The translations under genes were made by a program, and so were the position numbers. This document shows, in pieces, positions 36,673-47,514 of a stretch of DNA of 64,000 nt. The number at the start of each line of letters is the position of its first letter. Positions within the stretch are counted from its first letter, which is position 1. The notes beneath the pieces were generated by a model, which saw only the letters and a list, made by a program, of their open reading frames with translations, was not told the origin of the DNA and ran no database searches. This DNA is from Mytilus trossulus (taxonomy: Eukaryota > Mollusca > Bivalvia > Mytilida > Mytilidae): contig NC_086380.1 of the NCBI RefSeq assembly GCF_036588685.1, positions 67,778,180-67,842,179 of the forward strand. Direction: 5' to 3'.

Positions 36673-38665
36673 CAAAACAGATACAGACATAGATGAAGTT
36701 GAGTATTGTTTTCAATTTGTTAACAAGTATGAGAAAAAATCTGGTCAAAATCTTATAAATGTGAAAGGAAATTTAAGAAAACATGCATTGTTTTGGAAAA
36801 ATGTACTTAACGCTAATGATTTTATTATGAATGTTATTAATTTTGGTTATAGAATTCCTTTTCTGAGTGAACCACCGGCTATTTTTCTAAGTAATAATAG
36901 ATCCGCGTTAAAACACTCAGAATTTGTAGAAAATTCTATTGAAGAACTTTTAACTAAAGAATGTATAAAAGAAGTAAATCGACCATTTGTCGTTAATCCA
37001 CTTACTGTGTCGGTAAATAGTACGGGTAAAGAAAGATTAGTCTTAGATTTGAGACATGTTAATAAATTTGTCGAGAAACAAAAAGTTAAATTTGAAGGGG
37101 TTAAAGAAGCTATGACATTTGTAAATTTTAGCGATTTTGGATTTAAATTTGATTTAAAGTCTGGTTATCACCATATAGAAATTCACCCTGATCATCAAAA
37201 ATATTTAGGATTTTCTTGGCAATATGGCGATACAGTGCGTTATTTTACTTTTTCGGTTTTGCCTTTTGGACTTTCATCAGCTGGTCATATATTTACCAAG
37301 ACAGTACGTGTGTTAGTTAAATACTGGAGATCTTTAGGATTTCCCATGGTGGTTTATTTAGATGATGGTATGGGTACAGCAGAAAATTTTGATACATGTT
37401 TTGAATTATCGAAAACAGTAAAAAATGATTTACTGCTTTCCGGTTTTATTGCTAATACAGAAAAGAGTGTCTGGGAACCAGTACAAAATATTGATTGGTT
37501 AGGTTTTGTTTGGAACTTTAAAGATTGTACTTTAGAAATATCGTTTAAAAAATTATTTGCTTTAAAGCTGGTAATATCGAGCGTAGTAGATGGCAAAACT
37601 ATTTTGACTTATAGATGTATTGCTAAAATATGTGGAAAAATCATTTCTATGATTCCTGCTCTTGGTAACGTTTGTCAAATGATGACGAAGCATATGCATA
37701 TGTTAGTCTGTTGTAGATCTGCATGGGACGATGACATCCCTATAAATGACAACATTTTGAAGGAACTAAAATTTTGGTATTTTGAATGCGAGTCATTATC
37801 TTTCCAACGCATTGTACCTATAAATAGAATACCACAGCGTGTAATTTTCACTGACGCTAGTCAGTATGCCGGAGCAGGGTTTATAATGAATGATAACAAA
37901 ATTGTACATTTTATGTTTGATGGTCATGAAAGAAGCAAAAGTTCTACATGGAGAGAATTGAAAACTGTAGAAAAGAATATTTCTTCTTTTAAATCTGATT
38001 TAACAGGAAAATTTGTTAAACTTTATACAGATAACCAAAATGTAGTACATATTGTTAAAAAGGGTAGCATGAAAGTAGAATTACAAGACATTGCTTTAAG
38101 CTTATTTCATATTTGTTTGTCACATAATATTTTCTTGGATGTTGAATGGATACCTAGAGATAAAAATACTTATGCAGATTATCGGAGCAAAATTTTTGAT
38201 TATGACGATTGGGGTGTTTCCTATCAAATTTTTATATATTTTGATAAATTATGGGGACCATTCACATGCGATCGTTTTGCAGATTCGAAAAACAAAAAAG
38301 TAGACTATTTTAACTCTAGATATTATTCACCGGATACTTCCGGGGTTGATGCTTTCGCATATGATTGGTCTGCTCATAATAACTGGTTAGTTCCACCAGT
38401 TTGTTTAGTTAGCAAGTGTTTAAATCACATGCGATTATGTAAAGCTAAAGGCACTTTAGTTGTACCTAAATGGCCATCAGCGTTATTTTGGCCTATCTTA
38501 GTGAATAGGTTTTCAGACAGATTTAAATCTTTTGTTATAGACTTTAGAGAGTATGTAAAACCTATGAACTTTTTTACAAAAGGTTCACAAGAAAAGAGTA
38601 TATTTGCACAGAGACCTTTTACCAGTAATGTATATGTTTTGTTGTTGGATTTCTCGAAGTATTGA
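36311..38665 (+). CDS. Ngaro copy 2 Pol: reverse transcriptase and RNase H
   Basis: Open from 36311, but the Pol-like sequence starts only near 36650 (DEVEYCFQFVNKYEKK); the earlier part overlaps Gag in another frame and is probably not used. RT motifs: LVLDLRHVN, KFDLKSGYHH, FSVLPFGLSSA, and the catalytic YLDD with Asp codons at 37361-37366. RNase H acidic residues lie in FTDAS (~37850), TWREL (~37950), TDNQN (~38030) and YADYRSK (~38170). The C-terminal region with CDRFAD and WLVPP matches copy 1. No stop or frameshift is seen. The end, LLLDFSKY, differs from copy 1, and the reading frame ends 42 bases before the 15.36 kb insertion. Confidence 0.9.
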   Translation: MDGTRLKNTWIVRWPTIKKMLVICVLLFPGLLVKEVPSRTVNQNLPIVIPEKENSILGVFFVALAKSVIPSSPKQASQKVTSVSIVTSPGTLQGTAPKKGFLQRQLVQQSSRNRTQERPSNKTDTDIDEVEYCFQFVNKYEKKSGQNLINVKGNLRKHALFWKNVLNANDFIMNVINFGYRIPFLSEPPAIFLSNNRSALKHSEFVENSIEELLTKECIKEVNRPFVVNPLTVSVNSTGKERLVLDLRHVNKFVEKQKVKFEGVKEAMTFVNFSDFGFKFDLKSGYHHIEIHPDHQKYLGFSWQYGDTVRYFTFSVLPFGLSSAGHIFTKTVRVLVKYWRSLGFPMVVYLDDGMGTAENFDTCFELSKTVKNDLLLSGFIANTEKSVWEPVQNIDWLGFVWNFKDCTLEISFKKLFALKLVISSVVDGKTILTYRCIAKICGKIISMIPALGNVCQMMTKHMHMLVCCRSAWDDDIPINDNILKELKFWYFECESLSFQRIVPINRIPQRVIFTDASQYAGAGFIMNDNKIVHFMFDGHERSKSSTWRELKTVEKNISSFKSDLTGKFVKLYTDNQNVVHIVKKGSMKVELQDIALSLFHICLSHNIFLDVEWIPRDKNTYADYRSKIFDYDDWGVSYQIFIYFDKLWGPFTCDRFADSKNKKVDYFNSRYYSPDTSGVDAFAYDWSAHNNWLVPPVCLVSKCLNHMRLCKAKGTLVVPKWPSALFWPILVNRFSDRFKSFVIDFREYVKPMNFFTKGSQEKSIFAQRPFTSNVYVLLLDFSKY

Positions 38666-38707
38666 GATTTATACATTGAATGTTGTATACAGACTGTAGT
38701 TGATTTA

Positions 38708-39500
38708 AACAGAGAGCAGAATAAAAAAGGAAAAAACCAATTTTCCTCTTTTTTCACTCTAATTTCTGACAAGTGCAATTAGAGGCCAAAATAAGACCAG
38801 AACGTAATAAATTTATTCTATAACCCATGTATTTAAGAAAAAATCATGAAAAACAAAGACAATTATGTTTTATTAGTATTTATTTGATACATTTCAAAAT
38901 AAATTTATACTGAATTCTACACTTTACTGTCCATTTTCATTCAACTCTCCGTAAATGATGCAACTTAGAATAAATTTATTCTAAATGCATGGTGCTTTCT
39001 GTATATAATCATTTATAAAATAAATTTATTATAAAGAGCCTTGATATCTATTATCAGTTCGAGAAAATCATAGAATAAATTTATTCTACATTTAATGTAA
39101 TTAATGATTATAACAATATTTAAAATAAATTTATTTTGAAAGTCCAGTAATCTGTATGCTGAGGCTGTGATACAGAATAAATGTATTCTACATTTAATGT
39201 CATTTATGATTATAATAATATATAAAATAAATTTATTTTGAAAGTAAAGTAATCTGTATGGTGAGGTTGAGACACAGAATAAATTTATTCTATGTTCAAT
39301 GTGATTTTTGTCTTGTATAATAATATATAAAATAAATTTATTCTGAAAGTACAGTTATCATATTAAGGAGGCGACACAGAATAAATTTATTCTACATTCA
39401 ATGTGGATTAAAAGTATTATGATATATAAAATAAATCTATTTTGATAGTACTGTAGTTGTGTTAACTTAAAAGGTTGAGACACAGAATAAATTTATTCTG
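38708..39500 (+). repeat. Left arm: ~102-bp units with phased 16-bp palindromes
   Basis: The perfect palindrome AGAATAAATTTATTCT occurs at 38967, 39072, 39276, 39378 and 39484, with a one-base variant at 39174; spacing is 102-106 bases in the array. A second palindromic word, AAAATAAATTTATTTT, sits about midway in most units. This looks like an ordered set of binding sites or hairpins. Confidence 0.85.
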
Positions 39501-40137
39501 GTTATAAAAATATGTAAAATTTGTTTAGGAAAAAATACACTGATCTGTATGAATACATTAGGCTACATAGAATAATTTTATTTTAAACCAGCAGTATTTT
39601 TTATAATATTTGATATGTTCACATAATAAATTTACCTTGACAATACATTTAGGTCATAAAAAATGTGTTCCTATATAATTTTCTATCTTTCATGTCTATT
39701 TAATGACATATAACATTCATAAAAATGTATTTTATTTGAAGTTGCGATCTGACTATTTTTGTTATATGGGACTGAATAGAAAAACTGTGCAGCAATTTAA
39801 AAAAAAATATCAACATATAAATGTAAAATAAACAGATAAGAAATAGTAAAAGTTCAACAGGTTTTTCTAAAATTGAAAATAAATCTGTTTTTTTAAACAT
39901 GTCTTTCTCTGTAGATGAACGTGCTATGAGTTGTTCTTTTTCTTGCTTCTGGATAGGCCTGATCTGAAAGAAGTAACGACAAATTCAAAACAATTTCAAA
40001 CATTTTTAGTTATCATACCAAAATTTATTATATTTGATGAAGAAACTGTCTGTCTTTCTTTTATTTATGGTGTCTATTTTGTTTATATAATATTATTCAC
40101 TCTTTTAATTGTCATTAATAACAGTCTTGCTCAGTGT

Positions 40138-40236
40138 TGAAGTCCGTACTTTGACCTTTGATGATTTACTTTTATAAATTGTGACTTGGATGGAGAGTTG
40201 TCTCATTGGCACCCATACCACATCTTCTTATATATA
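40138..40236 (+). repeat. Dispersed repeat R1, partial
   Basis: Contains the 3' part of the family ('gagttgtctcattggcac') followed by a (TA)n run. Confidence 0.65.
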
Positions 40237-40513
40237 TATATATATTGCCTCTGGATACAGCAAGATAAAGATGGCTATGCTATGCACTTGAACTAACCCG
40301 AATAATTCAGTTATATTCCGCTGATCTACGAAGGCTACATTAACCTCGTGTTGGAGAAAATCGGACACAGAAAGGGCTTGAATTATTCGAGCTACACTTG
40401 AACAGCAGTTGTTGAATTTTTATACAATAAAGGGATTAACGTACAGTAACACATTAAACTTCTACAATTTAAAAGTCAACACTCTATCAAATTAAAAACT
40501 CATTATTACATAC

Positions 40514-40604
40514 CTAATCTCCATCTTCAGAAACACTGTATAAGTCAGGACTGAATAACAATCTAATCTTTTTTGCTGGTGTTGCATATAAAATTTTTCT
40601 CACT
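40514..40604 (-). CDS. Candidate terminal coding exon, unknown protein
   Basis: On the minus strand, acceptor 'cttttttcttgtag' precedes 91 bases with a single open frame (VRKILYATPAKKIRLLFSP.. to SEDGD) that ends in TAG exactly before a GTATGT donor-like site. The entry phase fits the exon at 43930-44042 (CT|A). Together they would encode 67 residues. The protein is basic in the middle and acidic at the end, with no recognised domain. It is inside the 15.36 kb insertion and could be cargo or chance. Confidence 0.3.
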
Positions 40605-41782
40605 CTACAAGAAAAAAGTAAAATCACAAAAATACTGAACTCAGAGGAAAATCAATTTGGAAAGTCCATAATCACATGGCAAAATCAAAAAACAAAACGC
40701 ATCAAAAACGAATGGACAAGAACTGTCATATTTGAAGTTAAAATGCAGGAACACTTACTCTGTTATTAATTTTCTTCAGGCATATTTCTTTATTTTTTTA
40801 TCAGGATTGGCATGAATCGTTCCCAACTTCCTGAATATGCATGTAATATTTGCCACTGGACATTCAGCCAGTCATGAGCAATCAATCAATCAATCAATCA
40901 TAGAGTCTTAAAACAGATGAATGGTTCATGCCTAGGAGACAGCGAACTGAAGACACACATTACAATTAAAAAACAGGGTTCATTTAAGTTTTAAACAACA
41001 CACAGGACTTGTGTTGACAATACTTTTACCTACCCCATTCAACATACCAGAAAACAAGTAAGACATGTTTCAAAAAGAACAGCAGCTTCCTCAGGCAAAA
41101 GTATGAGTAATGTACCCAACACATTCCCCCATTCAACAAAATATCCATTTTCCTGTCAAAATGTTAAAGATGCTCCTTCGGCACTCTGATACAAAAATAT
41201 ATTGAAATTTAGGTACATGTACTTTTGTCAACATTTTACACATTTTATTACCCAAATATGAGTGCAAATGTCTCGCCTTTTTCTTACTTATCATTCAAAT
41301 CATGTTGAAAGTCTTTAGTATGGAGGTTTTACTACAAACATCACGTATACTTAACATTAGCAATGCACAACTACAATGTATGATTGTTGTCATGAATACT
41401 ATTAAACGAGAAGACCTCATTTTGTGTGTCGCTTCTCTTCCTTCCACCACGATAAATTATTCATCATGCCTCGACCAAAAACCTTAACCTGCAGTGGGAC
41501 AGACGGAAGGACGAACAAACGAACGCACGCACAGATTCGCAGACTAGAAAACACAATGCCAAAAGATGGGGCATAAAACTTATTGTTGAAATTGAAAGTA
41601 GTGAGTTGGCAAAAAGAAAGTAGGGTAGGGATAAGAGGGAATCAGGACTTTTTCGGAACCTCGGGATTTTGGGATTGACCCTTATGGGATCCGGAAATAT
41701 ATTTTTCGATTTCGGGATATGAATTTCTTTAAATTCTGCATCTCGGGATTTCGTGTTTTTAAGCCTAAAATTAGCTTTAGTC

Positions 41783-41828
41783 GGTCAGTCCAAGGAGGTT
41801 ATATCTAATATAACCTCCTTGGTCAGTC
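41783..41828. repeat. 30-bp palindrome between 8-bp direct repeats
   Basis: GGTCAGTC at 41783-41790 and 41821-41828 flanks a 30-base insert. Its arms AAGGAGGTTATAT and ATATAACCTCCTT are perfect inverted repeats with a 3-base loop. It looks like two transposon ends fused after internal deletion; an 8-bp duplication would fit hAT or P elements. Confidence 0.55.
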
Positions 41829-42254
41829 ATATATACAAGATTCATATCCTACCATTGGCATGTTAATAATGCCCTCATAAGAAAAAGCACTAATGGATTG
41901 TCCTAGAAGCATACTTTATTAGACTTATATGGTCTATATATAAGCAGTTACAATTAATACATGTTTGGAGCGGTGCAAATTTTACCAAAAGATGCATTGT
42001 AGCAAAGGAGAAGAGTAATTCTGGTCTGAGACCAGAGACACAAAAAATATTGAATTTAACAGAAAGGAAACAAATATCAGACTTTGAAAAAAGGGAGAGG
42101 GCTTTTAATACTTTTATGAAATTCTCCATACATAATATCTTTTTAATACAAAAAATCATCCCAGTTCACAAGCTGTATATGACCGCGATTTTGTGGGTGT
42201 GTTCTGGTGTTGCTAATAGTTCCTGAGAATCAGATCTTAATACAACATCTTATC

Positions 42255-42960
42255 GTCAAACAATTAGGTTAAGGTCATGTTACCCCGACAAATAGACATG
42301 ACACCACAGTTGTCATGGTTGTTCCATACACTACATGTTATTGACCTATTGCTTATAATGCCCGAAAAATTGACCCAACCACACAACTAAAAATTGTCCA
42401 ATGAACCATAAAAATGAGGTCGAAGTCAATTGAGACCTGTCAGACGGACATTTCCAGCTGACAATGATTCCATACATGATACACATTATATTGGTACCCT
42501 ACTGCTTAAGGCATCTGAGAAATAGACCAAACCACAACACCATACATAGGCCAATGAACTATGAAATTGAGGCCAAGGTCAGACGGAACCTATCGGGTGG
42601 ATATGTACAGCTTACAATCATTTCAATAATCAATACAGCAAATATAGATGACTGACTAGTTATAGTATCTAGATACAGTCTTGCTTAAGGAACTTTATCT
42701 TTGATAAATGATCCATGGAATAAGGTCCAGGTCAGGTTCACCCTACATGTACCTAGCTGACGAACATGTAAATGTTGCTAGGAACCCATATACCAAACAT
42801 AGTTATCATATTACTCATAATAAGTGAGTTTTTTATTTAACAAAACAAAATGTATCAAGCAGTTACTGAACCATGAAAATGAGGTTGCCGGGACATTGAT
42901 ATATGACAGACGGAAATTTCGTAACATATCGTATGAAACATTTAGATTGTCTAACCTATG
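42255..42960 (+). repeat. ~155-bp tandem repeat, about 4.5 copies
   Basis: The phrase 'aatgaaccataaaaatgaggtc' or its variants recurs near 42402, 42552, 42707 and 42868. The units are considerably diverged. Confidence 0.7.
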
Positions 42961-43679
42961 AAATATAATGCTTCAAACAAAGAGTGTACACCATCGTCGC
43001 CGGTGCCGCTGGGTTGCAATACCTACTATGTCTCGCATACAGGCGTCGGAGAAAGAAAAAAACATCACTGCACAACAGACATGAACGTTTCATAAAAACC
43101 TCTGAAGAAAGAGATACCTTTCTGAGAAAATTTATTTTTTCCAAATAGGACCCATTAATTTGTATTCATGCTTGACTATATTTCTTCCAGAGTTTAATCG
43201 TTAGTACACATGATATATATCATGTGTATGCTACACTTTTACCATTATATAATATTTATGAAAAATTCACTGTTGTCTAAGTGTGTACATTTCCCTCGAG
43301 ATACAATGTATATTATTTACCATTTAAAATTCCTTAATTTTGCAGTCAGAATTAATACATTTTTTTTTTAAATTATTCGAAAATGCCTGCCCATAACAAG
43401 TATAAATTTGATGACCATTCAGGCATTCATTTGAGAAGAAAGATTCGACTGAGGTGTGTCTTTTCAAAGAGGTTCTTTTAGTTCAAAAAGGACATCGGTG
43501 GTCTACTAAAATAGTGCATAGTTAAGAAAATTTGTCAACAGAAGGCATGAAAGGCTTATAAGGTTTGGATCCATTAAAACGTTTAATCCCGCTGCAAATG
43601 TTTGCACCTGTCCTAAGTCAGGAATCTGATGTACAGTAGTTGTCGTTTGTTTATGTAAAATATACGTGTTTCTCATTTT

Positions 43680-43890
43680 GTTTATATAGATTAGACCGTT
43701 GGTTTTCCCGTTTGAATGGTTTTACACTAGTAATTTTGGGGCCCTTAATAGCTTGTTGTTCGGTGTGAGCCAAGGCTCCGTGTTGAAGGCCGTACTTTAA
43801 CCTATAATGGTTTACTTTTTAAATTGTTATTTGGATGGAGAGTTGTCTCATTGGCACTCACACCACATCTTCCTATATCTATTATAATAT
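43680..43890 (+). repeat. Dispersed repeat R1, full copy
   Basis: One of the best-preserved copies, from 'gaccgttggttttcccg' to 'caccacatcttcc', with a further ~100 related bases upstream. Confidence 0.7.
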
Positions 43891-43929
43891 CTATGTTAAT
43901 ATTTATAAAGACATAAACTAGATACTTAC

Positions 43930-44042
43930 AGACTTTTGTTGTCTATCCTGATATGTTCCTGGTGCCGTTTCAACCACGACAAATACAATACACAAATGGA
44001 AATTGAATCGTCGCTCCTAATCTTTGAATATCTTTCCTCCAT
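43930..44042 (-). CDS. Candidate first coding exon, unknown protein
   Basis: Minus-strand ATG at 44042-44040 opens a frame of 37 codons (MEERYSKIRSDDSISIC..) that ends in phase 2 at a strong donor GTAAGT starting at 43929. The phase and only open frame of 40514-40604 match it. I do not recognise the sequence. A second frame with VVVETAPGTYQDRQQKS is also open through the donor, which weakens the case. Confidence 0.3.
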
Positions 44043-47000
44043 GTACTAAATCGAATAATTCAGAGCCCCTATCCACTACTTTTCTCGATGAAATGGTTAA
44101 TGGAGTGATCGGAGTGATCGTAATATAACGAATGGATTATTCGGGTTATCCATGTACTGACAAATATATTAAGATACACGCTGTGGATTTATTATGTAAT
44201 TTCCGTCGTTTGTTTGTCATTATCTATCGTGCGAAATTTTACATTCGAATGTTTATAATTTATTAGGGTTTATATGATCACGATGGCCACAGTATGTGGT
44301 CATTAAAATATGATATGGATAATTAGCATATGATAACAGATCTTGTTCGAAGAAACTTTAGAATCGTAAGATTTTATATTACAATTCTCTTTTTCGTTCA
44401 GTTAGGTTAGAATATCTCATAATAACCTCCTTGTTAAAATTAAAAATCATTTACATTATTAAAAAAAATCGAAGTTTGGAATTTACCAATATTTTTTTTT
44501 TGTAAAGGAACATTTTTTCCATAGAAAAACAAAAGAATATTGGGTATCAATCCGTGACAGAAAATGAATATATAACCACATTAAAAAAAAACACATTAAA
44601 AAATTAAGCAAAGGAACAGCGCTGTAATTGCTGAAAGTCACATTAAACCTTCAACGTGGAACGAAAAGTATCTCACAACACTGCACGTGTAAGACGACCA
44701 CTAGCAACAGCCAGAGCGAAATAGTTTGCCCAAAAAATTGAACAGACTTCGTAAGATGTTACACCAACCATTTTGGGCGCGTTCAAAAAGGAAAGAAGTA
44801 CGTATTTAAAAAAATTAGTAGTTCTTACGTATTTAAATCAAACTATATTATATGCAGAATAATTTTTGGTAAGTTATATAAATACATGTATCAAATGAAA
44901 GGGTAAGAACTGCTGAACCTTGCAGAACACACACATTTGACGGATGAATACAAATGAAACAAATAGTTATGAATTAGTTCTATAAAATAGAGGGCGTACA
45001 TTGCCTGTTACTCATATATAAAGTACCTTGTTTGGTGTATCCAAAGTTATGATATCACTAGTACAGTCTGATGTGTAAAAAATGGTATACTTATCCCCCA
45101 TATATATATTTGCATGCTGGTTTTTTTGTGTTGACGTCCGGAATATAACACTGTTGACTTAGCTTCTTGTTCCAGCTTTCCGTTAAAAACAATGTTTTTT
45201 CCATGATATTACATGTAACATTGCTTTTGTCAAACAAATAATGAAGGTTAAGAAAACATTCGTTTATAAGTAATGAAAGCATTTGAATACTGGTACGATT
45301 GAAGTTAGAATAACACGTCTTACAAAGTTATTTGTATCTGCTGAAAAATGCGTCAAAACATCTGACTCAGTTTGTCTAGTACAAAACGTGTTAATAACAT
45401 AAATCATGTTGTTATGCTGTGTGTATGTATGTTGTAATAGTTACCACTGGACATCAGACATCGTTTTATCGTCATCCTCATCATTCTTTATATAAATAAT
45501 GACGCGAATATCTTATGATAAAAAGGGACATAAAAAAGTGGTTGAAACTTTGCTCCATCATGGATATCAATCTAAATAAATGCAATTCTCTAATTTTGTT
45601 ATCCTCTTATAAAATGTAAGCACTATCATGTTTCTGGAATGATTTATCCGGGTTATTGTTTCATATGTAAATTATAAAATAATAAATGGCGAATTAAGTA
45701 AAAAAAATTATATAAACTACAAAAGTACCAAAGCACTTACTTTAAAGTTGCTTAAACCCGCTGGGATTTCAAGAGAGCTTTTTACACAAGACAAAGTCAA
45801 TAAAGACATTCCATTACGAACCTTTATCTACTGTATTTATTGTTATTTTGTTCAAGTCCTGAATATGCACATAATTTTAGCCACAACATGTTCAGCAAAC
45901 TTAAAAATCGTCTTTTTTTTTTTTTATCTGAAAACTGTCATAGGGTGAAACTTGCACATTTATTTCTTATCTAAGATCGGTATTTAATTGCCTAGATTGA
46001 TTTGCTTTGGCCTAGCGTGTTAAGTATTTGTAGATTTATTGTTTTCGTAAACTTTAGCAGACTGTCTGATTGACCGTTAACTTTAATGTATGATGCAGCT
46101 GTGTTTGAACTGTAATCATTTCTAATTAGAGCCGTACAATTTATGTTCCTGTTTGTTTATATTCTGTTCCAATACTTCCGATACTATTCTTTCTATTTTT
46201 TGTTCATTATTCTCTATTCTGTAAACCCCCATCAACAGCCTCAGGTATAGATGAAGTGTCATATACATGTGGCCTGGTCTAGTAATGTCAGCAGTGTGAT
46301 CTGCACATATATCATTTTGTAGAAAAAGATGAACGGGTGGCGTTATACATTGTTTTGATGTAAGATATGCTACATCTTTTCTATAAAATCGATTGATTGA
46401 CAGATTGGTGGTTGCAGAACGTGCAGTGTCAAATAGTTCATGCATACATGCACGGAACGAAAAGCTATTTTAAAACAATACATACCATGGGGAATACCTG
46501 TAATAAAGGGTATACCAGGATCTCGAGACCAGGATGAAGTTCGGTAAACTTTTTATACGGGTTTTACATTTTTTTCTATTTTGGCGGATGAAGACAATTC
46601 TATTCCCAAGTCACCCTTAAGTGTCCATAAAATCAGCAGCACCCATACATATATACCTTCTTTCCAATCTTTTAAAACAAATAAAAGAAAGGATAAGACA
46701 AAATGATACACATTCTCAAACGACTATTTTATCGGTAATAATACTTGAGGGTCTTGTTGGAGTTGACAGAATATCAAATAACGCGATTGGGAAACGCAGA
46801 ATAAAGGACAAAAAATATAGCATATACAAAAAAAATATAAAGAATAGAAAATAAAAGATGATCAAATAGAGAATAATGAGCAAAATTATAATATTAGAAT
46901 AGAAAAAATGTTTTAAAAATTAAAGAATACAAAATCGATGGACCATCCATCCAGACCATTATAATTTGTAGTTGTCCATTTTTAACATATTATTTTATTT

Positions 47001-47409
47001 GAAAGATATAAAATGACAATACATTAATAACCTCTATGAAATGACACAGATTCAAATAATTTGCAACCTTCGATTTGTTTAATGTTAGCAAACAAGTGCC
47101 GCATATCTATCAGAAGTTGTAAAATAATTATTACTAATTACAACAAACGCGCCTTAAAAGCCTTATCAATTTTATGTAATGCACGCGTACGTTGACTGTA
47201 AGCACCCTAGTGTTACCACATGCCGAGAAGTCTTCAAATGGAAACACAAGATAATTAATGACAAGACGTAGGACACTTAAACTGGACCCCTGTTGTGTTC
47301 ACTTATCGCTACACTGACGGTGCGAAGCTATAGATGGAACGGCGGACCAGTTTATATGACACTGATCTGTAATTTTGTATATTATGATCACTTGGTATGT
47401 GCAACGAAG

Positions 47410-47514
47410 ATGACAGACAGTGGACATCAACAGGAGGAAAGACAAGTTAAACATAGACGGGATAGTTTTCCAGTTTCGTTTATGAAACATTCATCACAGT
47501 TCAAGAAATTGGAG
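47410..47514 (+). CDS. Candidate first coding exon, unknown protein
   Basis: ATG 47410 opens 35 codons (MTDSGHQQEERQVKHRRD.., ending KKLE) before a GTTAGT donor-like site. The local composition is much less AT-rich than its surroundings. The sequence is hydrophilic and basic. No following exon was identified. It lies inside the 15.36 kb insertion. Confidence 0.28.

Noticed and set aside
38967-39499. CRISPR-like array
   Set aside because: Eukaryotic context, palindromic repeats without unique spacers, mirrored in an inverted arm 14 kb away.
46122-46445. 107-codon minus-strand frame
   Set aside because: Overlaps the 'attattctctattc' dispersed repeat and shows no domain.
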